NCBI GenBank assembly: GCA_005281725.1
Contig: SSBO01000012.1
Coordinates: forward strand, 23,222,419 to 23,286,418
From: Wuchereria bancrofti
Taxonomy: Eukaryota > Nematoda > Chromadorea > Rhabditida > Onchocercidae
Direction: 5' to 3'
DNA: 64,000 nucleotides
In this document: one piece after another, positions 1 through 10,300 of the stretch
Numbering within the stretch: the stretch's first letter is position 1
Layout: every line of letters begins with the position of its first letter
Notes under the pieces: generated by a model
Seen by the model: the letters and a program-made list of their open reading frames with translations, nothing else
The model's database searches: none
What the model was told of the DNA's origin: nothing
Translations under genes and position numbers: made by a program

Positions 1-285
1 TAATTTATAAAAATAATTAATGTTGTATACATTATTGAAAATAATTTATTTAATTTATAAATAATTAATGTTGTTATGCATATTGAAAATAATTTATTTA
101 ATTTATAAAATCAATTCATTAATGTTGTACACATTATTGAAAATAATTTATTTGTTTTATAAAATCAATTTATTAATATTGTATACATATTGAAAATAAT
201 TTATTTAATTTATAAAATCAATTCATTAGTGTTGTATACATATTGAAAATTCAACTTATAAAATTTAATTTATAAAATTAATTAA
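1..285. repeat. Intronic tandem repeat of about 55 bp
   Basis: About five imperfect copies of an A+T-rich unit of roughly 55 bp, each containing a TTAATGTTGTA-like core followed by CATATTGAAAATAATTTATT. It lies in the intron just upstream of the hbl-1-like last exon, and the array probably continues to the left of the window. Nothing suggests coding. Confidence 0.75.
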
Positions 286-378
286 TTAATTGTTATTTTT
301 TTACTTCATTCTTTAACTTTTTTTTTTTTTCGCCATTTTTTAATTTTTTCCATTTTTTTTTTTTTTTTGAAATTTCAG

Positions 379-570
379 CGTAAGCTACATATCCTAGAAA
401 TGTGGCGTTTTTCATGCGGTCATTGCAAAATGGCATTCCAGGATGAGCCATTATATCATATTCATATGGGATATCACGGATATGAGAATCCATTTAAATG
501 TAATCGTTGTGGTCAAGCATGTTCCGATTTTCTTACATTCAATCTTCATTTACTACAAGCAAAACATTAA
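379..570 (+). CDS. hbl-1: Last coding exon of a hunchback/Ikaros-type C2H2 zinc-finger protein, probably hbl-1
   Basis: The exon starts after a good acceptor (AAATTTCAG, ending at 378) and ends at the TAA at 568-570, encoding 63 residues. It holds the paired C-terminal zinc fingers typical of hunchback and Ikaros proteins: finger one is CGHC...HIHMGYHG and finger two is CNRC...HLLQAKH. The linker YENPFK between them also fits the family. In that family this pair mediates protein-protein contact rather than DNA binding. The upstream exons are outside the window. The long downstream region with lin-4 and let-7 type sites fits the heterochronic gene hbl-1, whose C. elegans 3' UTR is regulated by those microRNAs. 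An Ikaros-like paralogue remains possible, because only the C-terminal fingers are visible. Confidence 0.75.
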   Translation, partial: RKLHILEMWRFSCGHCKMAFQDEPLYHIHMGYHGYENPFKCNRCGQACSDFLTFNLHLLQAKH

Positions 571-640
571 AATTTTTCATCACAAATATTATTATTTATT
601 TCTTATAACAATTTTCTTATCATTTTTTTTTTTTTTTTTT

Positions 641-940
641 NNNNNNNNNNNNNNNNNNNNNNNNNNNNNNNNNNNNNNNNNNNNNNNNNNNNNNNNNNNN
701 NNNNNNNNNNNNNNNNNNNNNNNNNNNNNNNNNNNNNNNNNNNNNNNNNNNNNNNNNNNNNNNNNNNNNNNNNNNNNNNNNNNNNNNNNNNNNNNNNNNN
801 NNNNNNNNNNNNNNNNNNNNNNNNNNNNNNNNNNNNNNNNNNNNNNNNNNNNNNNNNNNNNNNNNNNNNNNNNNNNNNNNNNNNNNNNNNNNNNNNNNNN
901 NNNNNNNNNNNNNNNNNNNNNNNNNNNNNNNNNNNNNNNN
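641..940. other. Assembly gap of 300 N
   Basis: Exactly 300 Ns, flanked on both sides by poly-T runs. The round length suggests a placeholder. The homopolymer flanks suggest that the assembly broke at a T tract. Confidence 0.98.
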
Positions 941-1265
941 TTTTTTTTTTTTTAAAGAAAAAAATGTAGCATAATTGTATTTCATTTCAAAAAATAACAA
1001 ACAAACAATCCGAGGAATTTCGTTTATATTTAGAAAAAAAAAAAATTAATTCCACTTTTAGGCTTTTCATTTGCTATAATTTGAGAAAGTATGAAAAAAT
1101 TTGATTGAAGTATAATTAATATACATACATTTACACTTCCATGGTCATTTCTGTTTATTGACAAGAAGTTAAAAATTTTCCTATAATTCATTTTGTCAAA
1201 ATTAATTAATTTTCATATTACCCATTTTGCATTGATACTGTTCTGAAGTGCAGGCTAAAACAATG

Positions 1266-1292
1266 TCTCAGGCTGTCTTTCTATTTCTCAGG
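1266..1292 (+). promoter_or_regulatory. Two offset lin-4-type sites
   Basis: TCTCAGG occurs at 1266-1272 (as GTCTCAGG) and at 1286-1292. It is complementary to lin-4 positions 3-9 (3-10 for the first copy). They lie 20 bp apart in the putative hbl-1 3' UTR. Confidence 0.4.
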
Positions 1293-1425
1293 CGCATACT
1301 GCCTCAAATCATCAAAATAATGGTTTTCTTTTTTTTCCTTTTTTTTTTTCTTCCTCTTTTTTTTTTCTTTTTAATCCCTTTTTAAAGGGTTTCATTAATT
1401 ATCATTTATCAACTATTATTTTTCT

Positions 1426-1433
1426 TGTACATA
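1426..1433 (+). promoter_or_regulatory. PUF-protein binding site
   Basis: TGTACATA matches the Pumilio/PUF consensus TGTANATA on the sense strand of the putative 3' UTR. In C. elegans PUF-9 acts on the hbl-1 3' UTR. The match alone could occur by chance in A+T-rich DNA. Confidence 0.35.
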
Positions 1434-1660
1434 TATATAGGGATCAGTCTATTTTTGTTGTTTATTTTTCTTCATTCTTATTTTCATTTATGATTTTCCG
1501 GAAATTTTTTTGTGCAAACAAGTCGAAAAAAACGAAAGAAATTCTGGAAAATTTACAATTGAATTCTTAATGAGTTCGTTTTTTTTTTTTTTTTTTTCCT
1601 TTTATGTCATTATTGTTTTTGTCTTCATTTTTATCACCAAATGTTCATATATTTCCTTTT

Positions 1661-1667
1661 CTACCTC
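1661..1667 (+). promoter_or_regulatory. let-7 family 7-mer site
   Basis: CTACCTC is the complement of let-7 positions 2-8 (shared by mir-48, mir-84 and mir-241). It lies in the putative hbl-1-like 3' UTR. Confidence 0.5.
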
Positions 1668-2199
1668 GTTGATATTTTCGAGAAAAAAAAAAGAAAAAAA
1701 AAAGAATGAATTTACTGTATTAGAAAAAAAAAAATATTATCATTCCATAAATAATCATTTCTGTATTTATTCCATTCATATTTAATTTTTAAATAAACAA
1801 GGCTGATTTTTCTTTCTTTTTTTTTTGTTTTTAGGTTTCAGATTTTGTTTTGTGATGGAAGTGCTGAAAGTATGAAAATGTTTTTTGTTGTTGACTTCTT
1901 TCGTCTTTTTTTTTTTTTCTGCATCATAATAATCGGTATATAATTTGTTATATACCTGGAAAGCTATTCCGGAATTTCAGAAATGTTTTGCAAATTGAAA
2001 AATGAAGTAAAAAAAAAGTAAAACAATGATAGTAATTGATTTTTCGAAATGTTCGAAATCAAATTTTTTTTTTTATCATTTATATTTAATATATTTGTAC
2101 TTTTTGAAGATATGATAATGAAGGAAGAGAAATGATGAAAAACTTTGGTAATTTCATGGATGATAAGTTTTCCAGAAAAAGCATCATGTCATTTTTGAA

Positions 2200-2207
2200 T
2201 GTAAATA
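2200..2207 (+). promoter_or_regulatory. PUF-protein binding site
   Basis: TGTAAATA is a perfect TGTANATA match in the putative 3' UTR. Confidence 0.35.
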
Positions 2208-2483
2208 TTTTGATCTATGTATGAACTCAGAGTGTTTTTTTTTTTTTTTTTTTTTTTTGCTTGACTATCTCAGTTGTCCCATGTGTCTCTATTAAAATTC
2301 AAAAATTACTTATTTCAAATTTATAATTTTCTCTTTGTCTATATTTTACCATTTTTTTTTTTCCTAAAATTTTCGCTCATTATTACTATTATTATCATTA
2401 TTGTTATTATTACTACTAATTATTATTATTATTATTTTTCAAAATACGTGGTGATGTTATACGGTTACTTTGATCATCATCAA

Positions 2484-2491
2484 CTCAGGGA
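2484..2491 (+). promoter_or_regulatory. lin-4 8-mer site
   Basis: CTCAGGGA is complementary to lin-4 positions 1-8. Upstream, ACTTTGA resembles the 3' pairing segment for lin-4. This is the strongest single microRNA match in the region. Confidence 0.5.
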
Positions 2492-2934
2492 ATTGTATCG
2501 TCGATAACCGAAATCGCCGACGTATTATATTCATCGTATCTTTTTTTTTTTCTTTTTTTTTTTTTTTTTCATCATTTAATATTAATGAAAGAAATGATAT
2601 TGTCTTAAAAATGTTTATACAAAAATTTGATATAGAAATTATAACAATTATTAGTTACATCTGTTTCATAATCTTTAAAGCCTTTGAATTAATTATTTTG
2701 AGATATTTGTGCAATGAATGTTATTATGCTAAAATTACTTCAAATAAGGAAAGGCTGATAATGTTGAATGGATGTACTATTATTTGTATTATAATGATTT
2801 ATGTTATTCGTTTTCTTTTTCCTTTTTTTCTTTTTCAGGAAAATTTGTTTTCTTTATAAATTTGCAAGTGATAAAATCAGGAAGAAGAAATATAAAAAAT
2901 ATTTGTCCGTTGCTCTAACCTCCTTACCTCATAC

Positions 2935-2941
2935 CATCATC
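2935..2941 (+). promoter_or_regulatory. let-7 family 7-mer-A1 site
   Basis: TACCTCA is complementary to let-7 positions 2-7, with A opposite position 1. A six-base lin-4 match (CTCAGG) follows at 2955-2960. Confidence 0.4.
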
Positions 2942-3114
2942 ACTCTCATAATCGCTCAGGTTCTTTGCTTTGTTCGATCGTATCTTCTCCTTTTTTCTTT
3001 TTTTTTTTTTCAAGTGTTATACTGTTTCATTATTGATTTTCGATGATGCTCTGATATATTCCAATGTTTCTCCTTTACTTTCCAATGCTTCTAATCCATA
3101 TGAAGTTATTGTTA

Positions 3115-3120
3115 AATAAA
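3115..3120 (+). terminator. Poly(A) signal candidate for the hbl-1-like gene
   Basis: A canonical AATAAA, beyond which the putative regulatory sites end. Convergent ubr-5 ends about 780 bp further on. Confidence 0.4.
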
Positions 3121-3902
3121 AGAGTTATCATTTCTATCCATATTACACAGTACATCATTTTTCGTAATTATCTTCATTACCTTATTCTATTCACATCGAT
3201 AATTTTAATTCTATACATGATCTAGATTTTACCTAAAACCAAACAAATGATGTCTATTTGTCACTTCTTTTTCACATAACTTTAGATGACATGATTTCAT
3301 ATCACATAAGTTTTGCTAGTGAATTCACACAGCATTTTTAGCTTTCAGAATTGCTGAAGACGTTGATTCATTGAAAAAAAAAAAATAAGCAAGAGACACG
3401 TGCAATCTCCGTACAATTTTGTTAATAATAGGCATAAATTTATGCAATTAACACCACTTGCATTCAAAACAGTTATTTTTAAAATCGCACTTTTCTAAAA
3501 TACATGATAAAATAGAATAGTGTTTCAACATAATACTGATCACTTCCAACTTTCTGAAAAATTCAATAATGAGTTTTGAAATATGAATTAATAAGCGATA
3601 GTCGGATCCACACCAAACGATAGCGTAAGTTTTAGAAAAAAAAAATCGAAACTTGAATTAAAACTTTGAGAATACCAAAATAAAGGTCTTCCATTTTTGA
3701 AAATTAAACACTAGTGATATGAAAAAGATTTATGAAAAATCCGATAGCAGATGAAATTAATTAAAAGACCAAGCAAAGAGCTGGAAGAAATCAGTTACAT
3801 GAGAAAATGGTGTTAATTTATAACAGGCTTTTGATTAAAACAAAGAAAGAAAATAAACTGCGGAAAAAAAAACTGCGTATTGGTAGGGACACATTTTTGA
3901 TC
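3121..3902. other. Intergenic region between convergent genes
   Basis: No exon or RNA gene was recognised. It lies between the presumed hbl-1-like 3' end and the ubr-5 stop, and it should contain the ubr-5 3' UTR. Confidence 0.6.
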
Positions 3903-6900
3903 TTACACAAAACCAAAGTTCTTATTTTTTATGGCTGTTAAGAGCTTCGACTTCAACACTTTTTTGCTCGGATACAGCGGCACATACAATCTGAAAGTTT
4001 TAACTGGAAATGATACGTACACTAACATTAAATAAAGAAAAAACATAAAAAATGTCGTGCGGCGTCATTCCCTAATTTTGCACACATTCTAGTTGGTTCC
4101 CAACTTATAAACTTGTTTTACGAAAAGCTAAATAAAATTCATCACTAAATCAATTTACTATCTTTGTCCTCCTTAAAACAGTGTAACTTTGACATAGTGT
4201 AACGAACCGAGAAATACAGGTGTTAGCAGTAGGCAGATGATCATCCGCAGGACGCACAAGCACTGTTGGCATTGGTTGGAAACCATCTTCGCTTGGTGGA
4301 AGTGTTGGTGAACCGGTCCAGAAGAAAATCAAATCCTAGAAACACATCAAATATACCTTTCAAGAAATGGTTAGCAAACTAAGTAAGGAAAAATGGAGAA
4401 TGATGGCAAGAATCACAAATATTTTAGCTTAAATGTTTAAATCTGAAACTGATACGAATCACTCTCTGCAAAATAGTGCGTAATAATTTAGAAACTTCAG
4501 TATTTTACCTGCTTTTCTTGATTATTGAGCTTATTACATATTGACCAAAACCATCCTTTGAATTTTTGAAGTAGTTCTGGTGATGCTGAACTCTCATCTG
4601 TGAATGTTGTGTAGCTTTGCATTAAAGCCATCGAGATCTGAATAAGTGGTGTAAAAGAATGCATACATCAATTCAATAAATAAATGTGGCAGTTGTCTTA
4701 ATTAGTGTAAAAGAGTTTTAAATTCTTTAATGTACAGGAAAGTTTAAATTAAAAGGGTGAAATTGTCAGAAATTTCAAAAGGGAAAATCCTTTCCTCATC
4801 CTCAATGACCATTGCAATCGAATATACTCAACAATTATCATTTTACTATCATTGTATTAGTAAATATCGAATACATCAGGTAAAAGAACCAAAAGACCAA
4901 TCGAAAATAAGAAACAAATTCACTGCTCCCAAGGAAAAAAAAAAAACCTCTTGTGTTCCGCACAGCAATAGACGCAAATCCTCGGCAGTCATATTTGCCA
5001 GCGAACCAAGCGGTATTGCATCATATACACCTTGCTTAATAGCCTGAAGAACAAAATCGGGGAAAAACCCACATTCATTTTTATATGTGAAAAAAAAAAA
5101 AAACAAACTCAAACTACAAAAAAAAAAATAGATGTACCTCAAGACATTTTAAATGATTTCCAAGCATTCGTGCTTCCACAAACAGATAGATGTATTCCAC
5201 AACATTTTCATGAGTTACTGCAATATTTGCACCACCTGGTTTCAATTCCATAGTACCTCCACCCTGAAAATGAAAAAAGTTTTTTCGTCTCATATCTCGC
5301 AATCATACTATTACAACAAAAAACGTAACAACAGTCCTGAGCTGATGAATTACAATCTTTATATTCTCGTCATATTTCTTTTGGAAGGTAATGACGTAAA
5401 CCAATCATGTTTTCATTTAATACAAATTACACCTATGTAGAGAATCTTGCCATACCTACTCAGGCAAAATTCGAAACTACAATTACTATGTCTGATCTTG
5501 ATGGTGCATATATAACATATAACACTCATACATTGTTAAAATAATGGTGTTTTAAAATTGCATCAAAAAGGTTTGACAACACCAAGAAAAAGACATATCC
5601 AGACAACTAATTTTTTCCACTCCCGTCATACATTACAAAGAAAAACGAGAAAAAAAAAAGTAATTCATAAGCAAGAAAAAGCGTATAGAAGCTTAGTAAA
5701 ACCATGTAAAGCACATAGTGCATTTAATCAAAGTACTTTGTTTAGTTTATCCACTGACTTTTGGCAAAACTAAAAATTCATAATGCAACATATAAGAATG
5801 CAATTTTTGTGATATTTCAACTTATTCTCCACCTTCTCTTCCTATCCCTTTTAAAATACATCAATGCCAAATGCAGTATTTTTAAACTAACAAGAATATA
5901 GAAAAATCAAATTATACCTCCTGTTCAGGTACAGCGACTTCGAAAGTTAGATACAAACTGTTAATTTGCTCAGGTCGAGTTGGCCCTTCGTTAAATACCA
6001 ATGTACGCATTGATTCGAACAAAACAGGATCATAAAAGGCAAGATCAAACCAGTTAATCGGACGTCCAAGTATGAATTTTAGTACGTGCCGACAGAGATG
6101 CAATGGGAATATTTCCATTTGCATCAAACAAATTCCAATCATTCTGCAAATACATATATATGTTCAATTGAAGAAATGAAGCTGAAGAACCTATCTAAAC
6201 ATTGCCATTAGCACGCACTGCATTTTCAAAATTTGACTGAATTCCTTTATTTATTACTTCTGAAACAAATATCCAGAAATCACTTACCTTCCAACATTTC
6301 GAAAAGCATTTAAACGATGCGTCGAGTTTTTACCAGCAATTGGTGTATAATAGCCAGTCCTACTTGGACGATAAAACAATGGCGCCGTATCATCATCCAT
6401 GTTAACTATCCCTGAATCATTGGCAGCTGAAATTTAGACGATGTAAATATGCGTTACACAGAATGCATAATCATGCATCAAATTTCAATTATTACCAATT
6501 GAAGCAAATACATCTTCTTCAATGGATTTTTTTTTACTATTGAAAATTACCTAGTCTTATTATTAAAAAGCTGTTCTCAAATTATCCAATTCATATAAAA
6601 TAATACAAATGGACGGCATATCAATAATAACACATTTCAAATTCATACAATTGAGATTTGGTGTGCTAGAAGCACGAACTATCGGTACGCTTTTTGCTTG
6701 TGCTGGTTGTCCACGGGGATTCGAGGATGCTGATTCATTAGCACGATCTCCATCACCATTCCCTAGACCAGCTGCTTGAATCATTTCAGATGCTTCTTCC
6801 ACTTGGGCACGAAGAAGCTCTTCACTGGCAAGTATCGTTATTAATTGGTGTGGCTGAAGATCCAACAACATGCCCGTAATTTTGTTACATAACTGCTGTA

Positions 6901-7307
6901 AATACACAAAAAATGAAGAAATGAGGCTGCTATATTTGATTTTAACAAGTAGCGATGGAATATTTGTAATTGTAAATAGTAAAACGCATAATTCCAAAGA
7001 ATCTTTCTTAAACTTTGATTTTCTTATTCAACGACCGTTCTCTGTTAACATCAGAGAAGATTTAAACTTGAAAAAAAAAAAAACGCAAACGACTTTCAGA
7101 CATCTTACCGGTCGTATTGCTCGAACTCTTGCCAACAATCTTTCGCCTAATGTTTCTCGCTCTGGTTCCCAGGCTGCTGGAGCTTGAGGAGTTGCCAAAT
7201 TATCAACATTAGATGTTGCGACTGGCTCACTATCACCTGATGGTTCATTCAGGTGCGGCTGATGTCGTGAATAATAAGAAGGAGAAGAAACAGATAGAGT
7301 ATATCGA
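3903..7307 (-). other. ubr-5: ubr-5 exons 55-63: MLLE/PABC and HECT catalytic domains
   Basis: Exons in transcript order: 7109-7307, 6649-6895, 6288-6426, 5918-6143, 5138-5263, 4948-5043, 4509-4637, 4208-4335, 3903-3990. [18 protein letters not shown] joined to [14 protein letters not shown], the PAM2-binding fold shared with poly(A)-binding protein. [65 protein letters not shown], then the catalytic cysteine codon at 4216-4218 in [11 protein letters not shown]. The C-terminus is KNKNFGFV, close to the usual UBR5 end. Confidence 0.95.
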
Positions 7308-10300
7308 CTGAAAATATTGTTCTGAGAATGAAATCTCCCATTATTTCTAGTTAGATTACTATACTTTTTAGCTAGCATTACTTTAGTAGATTACCAAAAA
7401 TTTTTTCAACATTTCATGTCCTCCACATTTTACATCAAAACCTATTTTCGAATAACTTACTTTCTCAAACTCCGTCGTCTTCCAGCCACTGACAAACTAT
7501 TTAGAAGAATTGCACTTCGGTCACGATAACTTCCGCGACCAGATCCACGATTGCCTAAAATCTTCAATTCCTTAAGCTTTGTCAATTCTGAGCATCACTA
7601 GTTTATAATCCTGCTCCTACTAAAACTTATGACAAATATAATTCAGAAATATATTTTATCCGTTCAAATAAAACGTACCCGACGATGGTGGAACATCACC
7701 AGGTGAACTGCCAAAAGCAGCTAAAACTTGTGTTTCTGTTGGTAAACGTTTCATTGTCAAGAATGCGTCCGCAATAGCTGCATAGAAACTTCTTGCTACA
7801 CCACTTCCTTCTCCAGGCTCATTTTTGAAAGTAACTTTTACCTGAAATGAAGATGGAACTTGAGCAAAACGAGTAAAAAAAAAACGATTTCTGGATTTTC
7901 AAAATTTCAGATCCAAGTTTAGACGACTGAGTTACTCAGCAGTTAGAAAGTACAATATATTCTCTAGGGCAATAATCCTATTACAATTTGAGAAATTTCA
8001 ACGAACTGCAGGAAAATTTGACCTTATGGCATGCGAGAGGAGGTGCGTCAGAATCGTCTTTATTGTTTGCGTTAGCCCATGAAAGATTAACCAGTCTCAC
8101 CGATCTTACAGAACCAAACTCTCGAGGGGAATCCGTATTGTTGCTCTGTGTCGAATTCATCGATGACGAACTGCTAATACGACGCGAATAATGCACGTTC
8201 AATTGACGTATTGTCTGTGCAATCATTTCATGCTTGTCTCGTTCAATCTAAAGAATTATCTCCTCAATAAAGTTATTTTTATATAAAGCACTTCACAACA
8301 ATCAATTCTATCATCATTAGTGCATATATTTCTTCTTAAACTTCTTCCAGGTATCCATCTTAATAGAAGTGATTGGCCCACGAAACTTCAAACAACTAAG
8401 CTGTCGTTATAACTATATACGTCCAAATTATTCAAATCAGTGGCAGTTGTAGCCATGAACAAATTATGCAAAAAATGGTACTGAGGATTTATGTCATGAT
8501 GATGAATGGTTCATAATTGTTCATAATGGGTCATAATCTCGCTACTCTAGGCTTTAACTAGTCATTTCTGCACTAAGCTGAAGAACCCGAAAAAATCGAC
8601 TTCGTGCCTAGCGAATGAAACCAAAACCTCCTAACTCAAAGTCTATTATTCCTTTACTTACCTTCTTTTCTTTGTTGCAATTTATAAGGGATGACATATA
8701 TGATCGGAGGTCAATAAACATTCACTTAATTTGATTCCTTAATTATATGCAAACAAACCTCGAAAACAATATCCTTGCTTTGTGCCGCCTTAAACTTTTC
8801 CATCTTCTTGCGGAACTGTGCTTCACGCACCAAAAAACCGGCCATTTCACTCAAAAGCATTGAACCCGTAACTTCACCGCCACATGCGATTAACAATTGA
8901 TCGCTAAATGCCTGAAATTATTGCACTTGAGCTTGAACTACAAAATCACCTGAATATTAACTCAAACTTTTTGCAAATAAAGCACACAAAAGTTTAAATA
9001 GAAGGAGCCAGATAAATTGAGGAAATATTAAGCAGCTATCCTGCACATCTTGAACATGTTTCAAATTTCGTTTACCTTTGACATCAAATTTAATGTGTTC
9101 TTCCACCGTGCCAATGATTTGTGTAGATGACTTTGATTACTGCGATGTAACGCACTTTTCAGACTTTCCAATTGTATTGCAACAAAACCACGAGGTGGTG
9201 GGACAGTAGATGACGAACATAATCGTCGACGTTTCCCTAGAATTATGATACCACTAAGTTAAAGCAGGAAACATGAAAAAAGTCCACATATAGAAAAATA
9301 TATAACAGTTAAGTCGAAAATTTTCAACCTTGCACTGTTGGTTCATTAGACACATTCTTCGAATGAACGATTACATTGGGACGTGAAAGTCCACTTACTG
9401 GTGGCACCTCTTTCTCTTCTGCAAGTAGATCAGAAGAATGAATAAAAGTAACTTTGATGATTTACGGTAATTCTTCTCAGTCATGTACAATATTCTAAAT
9501 GCTAATCTACAAAAAACCCAGAAGACAAACCACTAGTATTTATAGGCAACAGTTCCTGATAGTTAGACCATGGGGTAGCCAGTCCTTGATGTGCTGGATA
9601 CTTTGCACCGTGTTCTCGTACACTTTTCTGTAAGTAATATGCACCATAAAAAGTATAGCGTGTTACTAAACTTTCAAATCCTTTTTCCTATTTCGTCTTA
9701 TTATTTTCTTTTTACTCCAGTTTAATTCTCACTTGAAAAGACACATCGTAAAAATAATTATCGAAATATATGGTGAAAATGCATAAAATGCATCATAAAT
9801 TATAATGCCATCTGCAATTTTACAAAAACAAACCCTGTGCTCACAAATTGTCTTATGCTTTATCGGTAACCCAAACATTTCCTCTTTTTCAATATCTGGT
9901 CTCAAAAGCTGCGGACGTTCGGCTAGCACCAAAGAATCGACACATTTATGTTCAAATGCATGGTAGTTAGATGATGATGCAATGCCCGGATAAAGCAGTG
10001 AATTGGAACGCTAGAACAAATTTAGGACCAATTTTGGTTTTAAAATAAGTGTGAAATTTAAAAAAAAAAAGAAAACTCGAACATGAAAGGTCCATACCAC
10101 ATGAGTAAAATGAAGTACCTGGAAAAAATCAGTTATTGGTGCACCTGCTTGCACACTTGATTTGCTGCCATCAACAACCTATAAATCAATATTAATGCGA
10201 ACGTTACTCTACAGTTTTATTCAAAAAAGAAAAAATCAGGAAAAAATAAACTGAACAAAATACAACAACAGACTTCACTTCAGCATATTTTTTCAACTCT

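Larger units (their letters stand above)
571..3120 (+). other. Putative long 3' UTR of the hbl-1-like gene
   Basis: No convincing exon follows the stop at 570. The region is T-rich and contains homopolymer T runs, a gap of Ns, candidate microRNA sites and two PUF-type sites. A canonical AATAAA lies at 3115-3120 (another near 1791), which would give a 3' UTR of about 2.5 kb. The extent is inferred; there is no transcript evidence. Confidence 0.45.

Noticed and set aside
443..1000. Open frames crossing the N gap on both strands
   Set aside because: They are made of Ns and poly-T/poly-A translation, not real coding sequence.
1510..3046. Several Phe/Ile-rich open frames after the hbl-1-like exon
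   Set aside because: Composition follows T homopolymers. There are no domains and no consistent splice sites. Better explained as 3' UTR.
5032..5773. Plus-strand open frames opposite ubr-5
   Set aside because: They are shadows of, or introns between, minus-strand exons that are conserved at protein level.
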